Positions 15,021 to 23,224 of a stretch of 64,000 nt of DNA are shown one piece after another. Source of the stretch: a virus; the IMG/VR virus record IMGVR_UViG_3300041411_000053, positions 1 through 64,000 of that record; one strand, given 5' to 3'. The position numbers and the translations under genes are program-made. The first letter of the stretch is position 1; every line of letters starts with the position of its first letter. The notes beneath the pieces were generated by a model. It was not told the origin of the DNA, made no database searches, and was given only the letters and a program-made list of their open reading frames with translations.

Positions 15021-15197
15021 TCACCATTGCTCAGACAGGCTACAAGGAGCTGTAAGACCTGACAATGTAAATTCTGGATCGTGATCAAGGTTTACAGTTA
15101 AAACCTCTCCAAAGCGATTACAGATACTTACAGACCCACATGAAGCATCAGCCAGTACAGCACCACCAAAGAAATTGCAATCAAACTCAAAACTCAC
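15021..15197 (-). CDS. 58-residue unknown protein (GTG start)
   Basis: GTG start overlapping the previous stop as GTGA, with GAGG upstream. Starts with SFEFDCNFFGGAVLADASCG. Beta-rich, four Cys. Not recognised; coupled to its neighbours on both sides. Confidence 0.55.
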   Translation of the reverse strand: MSFEFDCNFFGGAVLADASCGSVSICNRFGEVLTVNLDHDPEFTLSGLTAPCSLSEQW

Positions 15198-15430
15198 AGA
15201 ATTACCTCACTCTCAGTTACGGAATATGTATCAATTCTTTTTTCCATGAGTGGTATCACATGTGGATAAACACCATACAACCGTTTTGAAGTATTCAGAA
15301 ATAGATTCCACTCTTCAGCTTCACACCAGTCACGGAGGTACTCAGCAGTGCTGTGTTTTGCACACCGAAACATCACAGCACCATGGTCTGAACTGACCAC
15401 ATCCCAAGTATTCATGATTCCATCATTCAT
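15194..15430 (-). CDS. Unknown small protein
   Basis: 78 residues from the ATG at 15430 (GGGAG upstream); an upstream in-frame start would lie inside the previous gene. Contains 'WDVVSSDHGAVMFRCAKHSTAEYLRDW', mixed alpha/beta. Overlaps the next gene by 4 bp. Not recognised. Confidence 0.6.
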   Translation of the reverse strand: MNDGIMNTWDVVSSDHGAVMFRCAKHSTAEYLRDWCEAEEWNLFLNTSKRLYGVYPHVIPLMEKRIDTYSVTESEVIL

Positions 15431-15435
15431 TACGA

Positions 15436-15897
15436 TCACTCCCATTGTATGCTAGATAAAAATTCATCGTCTTCGAACATATCGTCGTTCGCTTGTGGTT
15501 CTATGGTACTCTGTTCATCAACCTTGTCAACCACTATTCTCACTTCTTTTTGAATTCTCTTGGTTCCAAAGAATTGAATGTCGAGGTTCACACTCTTGTA
15601 CACCCAACTCTTGTTACCATTGGATCTTGGTTTGTCTGCATCTATCACACCACCATCGTACATCTTCTTTAACGATCTTGCTACTGCCTTCCATTCCAAA
15701 CCGATTGCATTACCAATGGTGACCTGTGTTTCGTAATGACCTCCTCCCGAGATGTTGAAGTATGTGGTTCTTGCGTACATGTAGATCAGCACCAGTTTAT
15801 CAACAGCAGTAAGGTCTACTGGTTCACCTGTTGATTTACTTACGAATCCAGTAGCACTCATCAGATTCTTAGGTGCCTTGTAAAACTCACTACTCAT
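15436..15897 (-). CDS. Helix-turn-helix (winged-helix-like) DNA-binding protein
   Basis: 153 residues. 'VDLTAVDKLVLIYMYAR' and 'GGGHYETQVTIGNAIGLEWKAVARSLKKMYDGGVI' (about 28-90) look like the N-terminal winged helix of phage replication initiators and DnaD/DnaT-type proteins. The C-terminal third is acidic (DDMFEDDEF). It is transcribed away from three AGGGTGGTGA repeats at 16015-16080, so it may be an initiator or autoregulator acting there. The role is inferred. Confidence 0.65.
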   Translation of the reverse strand: MSSEFYKAPKNLMSATGFVSKSTGEPVDLTAVDKLVLIYMYARTTYFNISGGGHYETQVTIGNAIGLEWKAVARSLKKMYDGGVIDADKPRSNGNKSWVYKSVNLDIQFFGTKRIQKEVRIVVDKVDEQSTIEPQANDDMFEDDEFLSSIQWE

Positions 15898-15956
15898 TGT
15901 CCTTCACTCTGTTCTGTAATTCCATACACCATACCCATGGGAGGACGTGTACGCAA

Positions 15957-16010
15957 GCTTTTCTTTCTTACTACTTATCTGTCTTACTCAGTCTTTCTTA
16001 CTTCAGACCC
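15957..16010. other. Pyrimidine-rich AT tract with TTTCTTACT repeats
   Basis: Two copies of TTTCTTACT (about 15963 and 15993) and a TCTTACT form an AT-rich pyrimidine tract between the helix-turn-helix gene and the direct repeats. With the repeats it resembles the unwinding element of an iteron origin. No gene is seen. Confidence 0.3.
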
Positions 16011-16014
16011 TCTG

Positions 16015-16080
16015 AGGGTGGTGACACACCTACCTGACAGGGTGGTGACATTGTGTTTGACCTACCTCAGAGGGTGGTGA
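16015..16080 (+). repeat. Three direct repeats AGGGTGGTGA (operator/iteron candidate)
   Basis: Exact copies at 16015-16024, 16039-16048 and 16071-16080. The last two extend to CCTACCT-N3-AGGGTGGTGA, and the first is preceded by ACCCTCTG, giving imperfect palindromes. They end 10 bp before the -35 of the rightward promoter and adjoin the divergent helix-turn-helix gene. Confidence 0.7.
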
Positions 16081-16090
16081 AAATAATCGT

Positions 16091-16118
16091 TGACAATGTG
16101 TTAGCCTGCTGTAGAATG
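16091..16118 (+). promoter_or_regulatory. Rightward promoter for RNA-repair/NAD operon
   Basis: TTGACA (16091-16096), 16 bp, TAGAAT (16113-16118), 28 bp before the RNA ligase start. Same -10 as the early minus-strand promoter family. Confidence 0.8.
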
Positions 16119-16146
16119 AGCGACATAAACCAACCGGAGAAACAAA

Positions 16147-17283
16147 ATGCAAGTAATCGAATTCATCAAACGACATAGTACGTCTCTTCACGATCTGGAT
16201 GAAGGATTGTCTGCACTGACCGAACAGCTAGCAATCAGCGTAAAGAAGGTGGATGATCTGCTGGTACTGAACTACAACCAGATTGATAGCCCAAAGACAA
16301 ATCCGATTGTGATGGAATGTCGCAGTCTGATTCTGGAAGCTGGAACCTTACGTGTTGTTTCTCGCAGCTTCGACCGATTCTTTAACTACGGTGAGGCATT
16401 GAATGTCATGCCTGTGATTGATTGGAGTAAAGCAGTTACTTATGACAAGGTTGACGGTAGTCTGATTAAGATCTATCGCCACAAAGGCCGCTGGAACGTC
16501 TCTACAAAGGGAACAGCTTATGGTGAGAGCGATTGCATGGGTTATGGTGTAACGTTCAAGGAGCTGGTGCTGAAGGCTCTTGGATGTGATACAGATAGTC
16601 GTTTTCAACTACTGATGAATCAGTCGCTTCTCCATTTCCATAACACGTATATCTTTGAATTGACAAGTGTTGAAAACCGTGTCGTCAAACGTTATGAAGG
16701 TTACAAACTACATTTCCTTGCTGCACGCAATAATGAAACAGGTGAATACGAAACAGAGTATGAACGTGAGTGGTTGGTCGACGAATCATGCCCGCTGTCT
16801 AAACTGATTCAGCAACCGAAAGAATATCGATTTGACACAGTTGAAGAATGTCTTCGCACTTCTCGTGAGTTGAAAGACCTTGACGAAGGTTACGTTGTAT
16901 ACCAAGATGGTGTACCTATTGCAAAGGTTAAGTCTCCAACTTATGTGGCTGTCCACCATATTCGTGGTGAAGGTTTGAATCCTAAACGTGTAATGCAATT
17001 GGTTCTTAGTGGTGAACATCACGAGTATCTTAATTACTTCCCGGATGATGAGGTTGTGATTATGCCATATGTTAACGCATATCTGAAGCTTACAGATGCA
17101 ATTGGTGATTCTTACGATGAAATCAAGGGAATCTCAGAGCAGAAGGAGTTTGCTGTAGTTGCTCAAAAACATCCGTTTAAAGCAGCATTGTTCCAAGCTC
17201 GTGCTAAAAACATGTGTGCGATTCATGCGTTCAATGATCAACGCGACAGTTATAAAATGGAAATTCTAAAGGAGTATGTGTAA
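16147..17283 (+). CDS. rnlA: T4 RNA ligase 1-like protein
   Basis: 378 residues, close to T4 Rnl1. The adenylated lysine motif 'KVDGSLIKIY' lies at 101-110 (T4 uses Lys99). Later nucleotidyltransferase motifs 'IFELTSVENRVV' and 'DEGYVVYQDGVPIAKVKS' (motifs IIIa-V) are present. It seals RNA ends, in T4 mainly host tRNAs cut by anticodon nucleases, together with the kinase/phosphatase encoded next. GGAG precedes the ATG; the stop overlaps the next gene. Confidence 0.93.
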   Translation: MQVIEFIKRHSTSLHDLDEGLSALTEQLAISVKKVDDLLVLNYNQIDSPKTNPIVMECRSLILEAGTLRVVSRSFDRFFNYGEALNVMPVIDWSKAVTYDKVDGSLIKIYRHKGRWNVSTKGTAYGESDCMGYGVTFKELVLKALGCDTDSRFQLLMNQSLLHFHNTYIFELTSVENRVVKRYEGYKLHFLAARNNETGEYETEYEREWLVDESCPLSKLIQQPKEYRFDTVEECLRTSRELKDLDEGYVVYQDGVPIAKVKSPTYVAVHHIRGEGLNPKRVMQLVLSGEHHEYLNYFPDDEVVIMPYVNAYLKLTDAIGDSYDEIKGISEQKEFAVVAQKHPFKAALFQARAKNMCAIHAFNDQRDSYKMEILKEYV

Positions 17284-18163
17284 ATTGAAGGCAATTATTA
17301 CAGTTGGTGTAAGTGCAAGTGGTAAAACCACTTTTGCAAATGAGCTTGTTGCTCAAGGTTTCCGTGATATCAATCGGGATTACATTCGATTCAATGTCGT
17401 ATGTCCGGGTTCGAACTGGAGCAACTACAAGTTCAATGGTAAGAATGAGAAAGAAGTTTCCGAAGTTCATGAACAAATGATCATGGAAAGTTGGGCGCGT
17501 GATGAGAACATTGTGATCAGTGACACCAACTTGAATACCGGTCGTCGTAACAATCTGGTGCGAACTCTGCAAGACCTTGGCTATGTTGTTGAAATCAAAG
17601 AGTTTCATGTAGCACAAGATACTGCTTACAAGCGTGATCGTCTGCGACCAAATGGTGTTGGTGAAGGTGTAATCTATCGTCAGTTCAAAGATTACCATGA
17701 TTATGTCGGTCGTCTGACATATGTTGCTGATGAAAGTTTACCGAAAGCTGTTATCTTTGATGTTGATGGAACCATTGCTGAGATGGATGGTCGTGGTCCA
17801 TTTGAATGGAAGCGTGTTGGTGAGGATAAACCTCGTGAATTTGTGATTCAGATGTTGCGTAACTATGCAATGATGGGTTACATTATCATCATCTGCTCAG
17901 GTCGAGACGATATCTGCCGTGTTGAAACTGCCAATTGGTTGAATGAACATGTTGGATCTATGTTCTGGCACGCTCTGTACATGCGTAAGAATGGTGATTT
18001 CCGAAAAGATAATGCTGTAAAGGAAGAAATCTTCTGGACATACCTCACACATAAGTATAACATCGTTGCCTGTGTTGATGACCGACCACAGATGATCCGT
18101 CTGTGGCATGAGTTGAAGATTCCAAACGTGATCGCTGTTGCTGATCCGTACATTGAGTTTTAA
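17276..18163 (+). CDS. pseT: Polynucleotide kinase / 3'-phosphatase (PseT-like)
   Basis: 295 residues (T4: 301). N-terminal P-loop 'GVSASGKTT' (11-19) with 'SDTNLNTGRR' forms the 5'-kinase; 'FDVDGT' (161-166) and 'CVDDRPQMIRLW' form the HAD-type 3'-phosphatase. The ATG at 17276 is only 2 bp from AAAGGAG, so the TTG at 17285 is an alternative start at better spacing. It prepares broken RNA ends for the ligase upstream, with which it overlaps. Confidence 0.93.
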   Translation: MCKLKAIITVGVSASGKTTFANELVAQGFRDINRDYIRFNVVCPGSNWSNYKFNGKNEKEVSEVHEQMIMESWARDENIVISDTNLNTGRRNNLVRTLQDLGYVVEIKEFHVAQDTAYKRDRLRPNGVGEGVIYRQFKDYHDYVGRLTYVADESLPKAVIFDVDGTIAEMDGRGPFEWKRVGEDKPREFVIQMLRNYAMMGYIIIICSGRDDICRVETANWLNEHVGSMFWHALYMRKNGDFRKDNAVKEEIFWTYLTHKYNIVACVDDRPQMIRLWHELKIPNVIAVADPYIEF

Positions 18164-18175
18164 GGAGAAGAAGTA

Positions 18176-18391
18176 ATGAGCAAGGTTCAACTTAAATTTA
18201 AAGAAGGTGTAACTGTTCGCATCATTGACGATACCACATTTCATGGTTTCGAGATTGGTAGCACTGTAACTATTGATAGTATTAAAGATTGGGGTAATGG
18301 ATATTACAGTTATGTTGCTATCGATGAAGATGGTGATGATATGGTGTTTGATGATGACGACTGTGAAGCAATCCAAGGAGTTCTACAATGA
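18176..18391 (+). CDS. Small acidic SH3-like protein
   Basis: 71 residues, beta-rich ('GVTVRIIDDTTFHGFEIGS') with a strongly acidic C-terminus (DEDGDDMVFDDDD). Unknown function. AGGAG precedes the ATG and the stop overlaps the PRPP synthetase start as ATGA. Confidence 0.65.
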   Translation: MSKVQLKFKEGVTVRIIDDTTFHGFEIGSTVTIDSIKDWGNGYYSYVAIDEDGDDMVFDDDDCEAIQGVLQ

Positions 18392-19227
18392 TTAAGTACA
18401 GCGTGAACCATACCCAGACTACTGTTCGTCAATGGAAGTTTCCTGACGGTTGTGTTGGGGTTGATATCCAAGTGGGTAGTCAGGCAAAAGACTTTACAAA
18501 CGATCTGGTTAAAATCACTTGTATCTTTGGTAGTGAGGGGTTTACAATCAATGATGACATCATTGCACTTGCGATGGTTGTTGATGCTGTAAAACGTCAA
18601 TACCCTGTTGCTAAGTTGGAACTTGAACTACCTTACATTCCATATAGTCGCCAAGATCGTGCTGTGAACGCTGGTGAGCCTAACAGCTTGAAAGTAATAG
18701 GAAAGATGATCAACGCTATGGGTTTCTCATCAGTGTTCGTCCTTGACGCCCACAGTATCGTCGCTGATGCTTGTATTGATAACATGGTTGAGGTTACTCA
18801 ATTAGATATCTTCCGTAATATCTATCCGAGTTTTCGTCAAGTTTACGTTGTTGCTCCAGATGCTGGTGCAAGTAAGAAGTGTGAAACGTTTGCGAAAGCT
18901 GTTGGTGCTGCTGGTGTTATCACCTGTGCGAAAGAACGCGATCCACATACTGGTAAAATTGTAGGTCTTAAACTACTTGACAGCGTTCCAGAAGGTGCTA
19001 ACATCTTGGTACTCGACGACCTGTGTGACGGTGGTCGTACATTCATCGAAGTCTCACAGCTTCTTGAGGCAACGGGTAACGTTTCGAATCTTGATTTGGC
19101 AGTTACACACGGATTGTTCTCGAAAGGTGTAGATGTTGTTGCAAAGAACTATGACACAATCTATACTACAGACAGCATCATAAGTGACAAGAATAACGGT
19201 ATTGTCCGTATCATTTCGGTATACTAA
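18388..19227 (+). CDS. prs: Ribose-phosphate pyrophosphokinase
   Basis: 279 residues, slightly short for the family. 'ELELPYIPYSRQDR' (ATP/ribose-5-P region), 'VFVLDAHS', 'VVAPDAGASKKCE' and the PRPP-binding loop 'LVLDDLCDGGRTF' are all present. It makes PRPP from ribose 5-phosphate and ATP. PRPP is the co-substrate of the nicotinamide phosphoribosyltransferase two genes downstream, so the pair feeds NAD salvage. Confidence 0.93.
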   Translation: MIKYSVNHTQTTVRQWKFPDGCVGVDIQVGSQAKDFTNDLVKITCIFGSEGFTINDDIIALAMVVDAVKRQYPVAKLELELPYIPYSRQDRAVNAGEPNSLKVIGKMINAMGFSSVFVLDAHSIVADACIDNMVEVTQLDIFRNIYPSFRQVYVVAPDAGASKKCETFAKAVGAAGVITCAKERDPHTGKIVGLKLLDSVPEGANILVLDDLCDGGRTFIEVSQLLEATGNVSNLDLAVTHGLFSKGVDVVAKNYDTIYTTDSIISDKNNGIVRIISVY

Positions 19228-19236
19228 GGATTACAA

Positions 19237-19560
19237 ATGAAGGTTAGATGTGTTCAAATCACCACACCGCGTTCTGATTTACGTCGTGGTCCACCGGGTG
19301 GTATTACTGTTGGAAAAGTTTACAAGGTAGCTGAAGTAATTGAACCGGCTCATACTTATGCTTTGGTGAATGATGAACCATTTGATCGACCTGCGATGTA
19401 CTCGATCATTAATGATAACTTCAAGATTGCCCGTTACAGTCAGGATCGTTTTGAAGTTATCTGTGACAAACCAGTTCAAGATTTGAGGACAGCGTTCAAT
19501 TGGTTAACAACTGAATTGCGTTCACACATTAAATATCTAGAAAGTAGGGACGTATTTTAA
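19237..19560 (+). CDS. Unknown protein with KOW/SH3-like start
   Basis: 107 residues. 'TVGKVYKVAEVIEP' resembles the 'VGKMYDAWGL' segment of the small protein at 63075, suggesting a shared beta-barrel. The C-terminus is helical. It lies between prs and the HNH gene. Not recognised. Confidence 0.65.
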   Translation: MKVRCVQITTPRSDLRRGPPGGITVGKVYKVAEVIEPAHTYALVNDEPFDRPAMYSIINDNFKIARYSQDRFEVICDKPVQDLRTAFNWLTTELRSHIKYLESRDVF

Positions 19561-19572
19561 GGAGAAAGAAAC

Positions 19573-20085
19573 ATGAGGGATGAAGAACTCCTCGCAATTT
19601 GTCAGGAGTTTTATTCTCTTGGTGAGGATGGTATTTATTTAAAGAAATGGAGACGAGGTTTTCCAAGAAGTGCCGTAGGGAATCGTGTAGGTAACACGCA
19701 CCATTCTGGTTACAAGTATGTAAAGATAAACAACAAGCTTTATGGTGAGCATCGATTGGTTTGGTTAATGATACATGGTGTATTTCCAGATGGCGAGCTT
19801 GACCACGAAGATGGCGACTGTTGTAATAACACAATTTCAAATCTTCGCCTTGCAACACGGGGTAGAAATTGTGCAAACAGAAATGGATGGTCTGAATCAG
19901 GTTATAAAGGTGTTTACCCAACAAAAAGAGGTAAACCTTGGCAGGCTCAAATAACTGTTGATAAGAAGTCAATACTTCTCGGTAGATACGACAACAAAGA
20001 AGATGCAGCAAGAGCTTACGATATAGCAGCACTTAAATACAAAGGCGAGTTCGCCAAAATTAATTTCACAGGAGAAACAGTATGA
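19573..20085 (+). CDS. HNH homing endonuclease with AP2 domain
   Basis: 170 residues. HNH core 'GEHRLVWLMIHGVFPDGELDHEDGDCCNNTISNLR' at about 56-90, then 'GYKGVYPTKRGKPWQAQI...LGRYDNKEDAARAYDIAALKYKG', a typical AP2 DNA-binding domain. It follows a ribosome site (AAGGAG) and its stop overlaps the nadV start as ATGA, so it is inserted without breaking coupling. It probably spreads by homing into phages lacking it. Confidence 0.92.
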   Translation: MRDEELLAICQEFYSLGEDGIYLKKWRRGFPRSAVGNRVGNTHHSGYKYVKINNKLYGEHRLVWLMIHGVFPDGELDHEDGDCCNNTISNLRLATRGRNCANRNGWSESGYKGVYPTKRGKPWQAQITVDKKSILLGRYDNKEDAARAYDIAALKYKGEFAKINFTGETV

Positions 20086-21887
20086 ATCTTTTCGCAGCAT
20101 TCCTCTCGGATGGGTATAAGGCTGGTCATATGGACATGTACGCAGACAATACTGAGGTTGTGTCTTCTAACCTTACACCACGTTCTGACAGTATTTATCG
20201 TCGTTCGTGCACCAAGTATTACGATGGTAAGTTGGTTGTACTCGGCCACCAAGGTGCTGTGATGGAAGTCGTTGAGATGTGGGATGACTTCTTCAAAATG
20301 GACAAAGGCATTGCACTCGGTCGTTTCAAGCTTTTGTGCGACAGTTATTTTGGGTATGATTTGATTCAAGTTGATCGTCTTTCGAAGTTGCACGATCTTG
20401 GTTATCTTCCGCTGGAAATCCGTACTCTGGATGAAGGTAGTAAGGTAAACATGGGTGTTCCGGTCCTGACCATCCGTAACACTATTGCACATGCGTTTTG
20501 GTTGGTTAACTTCCTTGAAACTGTGATCAGCAACCTTACTTGGAAACCAAGTACTGCGGCAACTATTGCAGCTGAATACCGTGCAATGTTGACCGACTAT
20601 GCAATTCGTACAGGTACTGCTCTTGAAGTAGTTAATATTCAAGCACACAGCTTTGCTGACCGTGGTATGTCTGGTCCTGAAGATGCTGCACGCTCTGGTT
20701 TCGGTCACGTTGGTAGTTTCTTGGGTAGTGATTCGCTTGGTACTGTGTTGTACGCACAACAGTATTACAAGGCTGGTAACTTTGTAGCATGTTCTGTACC
20801 TGCAACTGAGCACGCTGTAAGCACAAGTAACATTCTGCGAATTGAAGAAGAACTTGATGAAAACGTATACGCTTTTGTCAACAACGAGCAATACGACATC
20901 TACAGTAAAATGGTTGGGAATGATGAAGATCCTCGACTGATCGCTGAAATCATGTTCCTGTACGAACTGATGCTGAAGTTTCCAGTTGGTATTCTTTCGT
21001 ATGTTGCTGACAGCTTCGACTTCTACGGTCTGATTTCTCGTGGTCTACCATATCTGAAAGAAGTTATCCTTCGTCGCCAGTCAAATGGTGTAACGCCCGG
21101 ACGACTAGTTATTCGTCCAGACTCTGGTGATCCTGTAGAAGTGTTGTGTGGTGTTAAGATTTATAACATCCCTCACACTTTTGCTGAGCTTGATGAGCAA
21201 ACAGATGAAGCTTCCGATTCTATATGTGACATTGGTTACAACGTAGTTGAAGACCTTGATGGTGGAGATGAAGCCAGTTTCATTGGTCGTACATCTGATG
21301 GTGTTATCGTTTCCATCGACGGTTATGTGCACAAGGAGCGTTACTACGACAGTAAACATTTTACAGGTTGGTACGCTCGTGAAGTTGAGTTAACTGTTGA
21401 ACAGAAAGGTGCTGTAGAAGTATTGATGGACATCTTCGGATACACTGAGACTTCCACTGGTCACTTCTTGATGGACGACCACATTGGTTTGATCTACGGC
21501 GACTCTATTACTACCAATCGTTGCCAAACAATCCTTGAGCGCCTGTTTGACAAGGGTTACGCTTCTGGTAATGCAATGTTCGGTGTTGGCTCTTACACTT
21601 ACCAGTGTGTGACACGTGATTCTCTAGGCTTTGCCGTTAAGGCAACTTACACTGAAGTTAATGGTAAGGCGATTCCGATCTTCAAAGATCCTAAGACGGA
21701 TAGCAAGAAGAAGAGTGCTAAAGGTCTGTTGCACGTTGGTCTGGTTGATGATGAATATGTCTTGACCGATAATGTCACTCGTGAGGTTGAACAGAGTGAA
21801 TCCAATATGCTGAAGATTCGATTCTTGGATGGTAGTTTCTACAATCAAACATCCCTTGATGAGATTCGTGCAAAACTGATGGTGTAA
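20082..21887 (+). CDS. nadV: Nicotinamide phosphoribosyltransferase (NAMPT)
   Basis: 601 residues. 'FLSDGYKAGHMDMY' near the start, 'VNIQAHSFADRGMSGPEDAARSGFGH' (about 186-211), 'ISRGLPYLKE' and the catalytic 'IRPDSGDP' (about 345-352) define NAMPT. It joins nicotinamide and PRPP to make NMN. The protein is about 100 residues longer than usual: an acidic insertion of about residues 358-445 follows the RPDSGDP motif. A terminator follows the gene. Confidence 0.95.
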   Translation: MNLFAAFLSDGYKAGHMDMYADNTEVVSSNLTPRSDSIYRRSCTKYYDGKLVVLGHQGAVMEVVEMWDDFFKMDKGIALGRFKLLCDSYFGYDLIQVDRLSKLHDLGYLPLEIRTLDEGSKVNMGVPVLTIRNTIAHAFWLVNFLETVISNLTWKPSTAATIAAEYRAMLTDYAIRTGTALEVVNIQAHSFADRGMSGPEDAARSGFGHVGSFLGSDSLGTVLYAQQYYKAGNFVACSVPATEHAVSTSNILRIEEELDENVYAFVNNEQYDIYSKMVGNDEDPRLIAEIMFLYELMLKFPVGILSYVADSFDFYGLISRGLPYLKEVILRRQSNGVTPGRLVIRPDSGDPVEVLCGVKIYNIPHTFAELDEQTDEASDSICDIGYNVVEDLDGGDEASFIGRTSDGVIVSIDGYVHKERYYDSKHFTGWYAREVELTVEQKGAVEVLMDIFGYTETSTGHFLMDDHIGLIYGDSITTNRCQTILERLFDKGYASGNAMFGVGSYTYQCVTRDSLGFAVKATYTEVNGKAIPIFKDPKTDSKKKSAKGLLHVGLVDDEYVLTDNVTREVEQSESNMLKIRFLDGSFYNQTSLDEIRAKLMV

Positions 21888-21892
21888 CTGGA

Positions 21893-21914
21893 TGGCCCGC
21901 TTCGGCGGGCTTTT
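21893..21914 (+). terminator. Terminator after nadV
   Basis: GCCCGC-TTCG-GCGGGC followed by TTTT; a very stable UUCG-type tetraloop hairpin. Confidence 0.9.
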
Positions 21915-21942
21915 CCACGTCTGAAATAAGTGGTTTATGTTG

Positions 21943-21970
21943 TTGACAGGCATGACAATTCTGGTAGAAT
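21943..21970 (+). promoter_or_regulatory. Rightward promoter for small-gene operon
   Basis: TTGACA (21943-21948), 16 bp, TAGAAT (21965-21970), right after the nadV terminator. Same layout as 16091-16118. Confidence 0.8.
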
Positions 21971-21995
21971 GGTCGGACAAACAAAGGAGATGAAA

Positions 21996-22430
21996 ATGAC
22001 TCAAGTAACCAAAGCCCGTGAACTCGCTCTTCTGAGGCACCACGGTCAATTGTACGGTGAGCACCCTTACATGTTCCACCTATACCAAGTTGAAAATATT
22101 GCTGTTCGGATGTATGGTTGTGGTACTGACTGTATTGATGATCTGCGTGCTGCCTGTCTTCTTCATGATATTCTTGAAGATACGAATACAACAACAGATG
22201 AGTTACTCAGTCTTGGATTTTCACATCAGGTTGTTAATGCGATTAGTCTTGTTACCAAAGATGCGTTCACAAGATATGATCAGTATATAAATAATATTCG
22301 TATGGATGAACTGGCCCTTAAAGTAAAACTATGCGATACTGCTGCTAATCTGATGAACAGTATCAATGCTTGTAGTGCAAAACGTATCAACAAATATAGT
22401 AAGCAGATTCAACTACTTGGTGGATTCTAA
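21996..22430 (+). CDS. HD-domain phosphohydrolase
   Basis: 144 residues from the ATG at 21996 (AAAGGAG upstream); earlier in-frame ATGs lie at or before the start of transcription. 'HPYMFHL' early, 'DDLRAACLLHDILEDTNTT' (HD pair) and 'LKVKLCDTAANLMN' match small RelA/SpoT-type HD hydrolases. It may degrade (p)ppGpp or another nucleotide. First gene of a long operon. Confidence 0.85.
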   Translation: MTQVTKARELALLRHHGQLYGEHPYMFHLYQVENIAVRMYGCGTDCIDDLRAACLLHDILEDTNTTTDELLSLGFSHQVVNAISLVTKDAFTRYDQYINNIRMDELALKVKLCDTAANLMNSINACSAKRINKYSKQIQLLGGF

Positions 22431-22585
22431 TGGCAGTTGTAAAAGATTCAACAGGTGGTTGGACTTGGTATGTTGAGCAAGTGAAATTGAATATCGTTGA
22501 TACAGTGAAACTTGATTACAAAGATGTAATGAAGAAGTATATTTCAGGCCAATCATGGCAGAAGACAGTTGAGGAGATGAAATAA
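22430..22585 (+). CDS. 51-residue unknown protein
   Basis: TAATG overlaps on both sides. Starts MAVVKDSTGGWTWYVEQVKL, ends with a Lys/Glu helix. Not recognised. Confidence 0.6.
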   Translation: MAVVKDSTGGWTWYVEQVKLNIVDTVKLDYKDVMKKYISGQSWQKTVEEMK

Positions 22586-22758
22586 TGATTACCCAGAAAG
22601 AGATTCGTGAAATTGCATTGGCTGACATGCTGGTAAGTCTTAAATCTGCCCGTGTAAGTGCTAAGCTCGCAGGGTTCACCAGTTGGGAAGTTGATGACGC
22701 CATCTGTGAACTGATTGATATTGCTGAGTTCCAATACGATCAAGAGCGTGACGTATGA
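22585..22758 (+). CDS. 57-residue helical protein
   Basis: Starts MITQKEIREIALADMLVSLK; 'SARVSAKLAGFTSWEVDDAI' could be a small helix-turn-helix. TAATG start overlap and ATGA stop overlap. Not recognised. Confidence 0.6.
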   Translation: MITQKEIREIALADMLVSLKSARVSAKLAGFTSWEVDDAICELIDIAEFQYDQERDV

Positions 22759-23021
22759 GCGAGATGGAATACAATAAAGGTGTGTTGGAGCCTTCTGGTA
22801 TCGATACCGAATTGTTCGATGAAGATGCTTTTGAAAACGCGCAGGATATGGGTTTGGTTCGAATTCATGACGAACTCTACATTCCACATTGGGAAGTAAA
22901 ACGTGGTGAACTCAATGGTATGAACAATACGACAGTTGATGAGGCTGGTTTTATTCACTTCGAAACATATCACTACAACGGTGGCGCTCACTGGACCGAA
23001 CTTGTTGAGGAGAAAGTTTAA
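22755..23021 (+). CDS. Unknown small protein
   Basis: 88 residues, acidic, with 'DEDAFENAQDMGLVRIHDELYIPHWEV'. ATGA overlap with the gene before; the last base is shared with the next start. Not recognised. Confidence 0.65.
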   Translation: MSEMEYNKGVLEPSGIDTELFDEDAFENAQDMGLVRIHDELYIPHWEVKRGELNGMNNTTVDEAGFIHFETYHYNGGAHWTELVEEKV

Positions 23022-23224
23022 TGTCAGGTGCTATCGTTACATGGCAATCGAAACTTGATGCAACTCTTGGTAAGAAACCAGTTGCACGTTACCATTCATG
23101 TGGTGTACACTACGAAGATTACGAACTGCATGATGGTTATTGGCGTTACACGTGGACCAACTTCACGTTAGATGATCATCCTGAGTTCATTGAAGTAAAT
23201 AAGATGGAGGTTTCTCTTGATTAA
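23021..23224 (+). CDS. Unknown small protein
   Basis: 67 residues, aromatic-rich ('YHSCGVHYEDYELHDGYWRYTW'). Overlaps both neighbours. Not recognised. Confidence 0.6.
   Translation: MSGAIVTWQSKLDATLGKKPVARYHSCGVHYEDYELHDGYWRYTWTNFTLDDHPEFIEVNKMEVSLD

Noticed and set aside
15957-15985. Promoter for the HTH gene (TTGCGT-17-TATGGT)
   Set aside because: Matches the consensus too poorly to list as a feature, although some leftward promoter must exist near here.
16015-16080. CRISPR-like array
   Set aside because: Only three 10-bp repeats with short irregular spacers; fits operators or iterons.
20016-20891. Minus-strand ORF of 291 codons
   Set aside because: Antisense to nadV and the end of the HNH gene; composition is that of a shadow frame.
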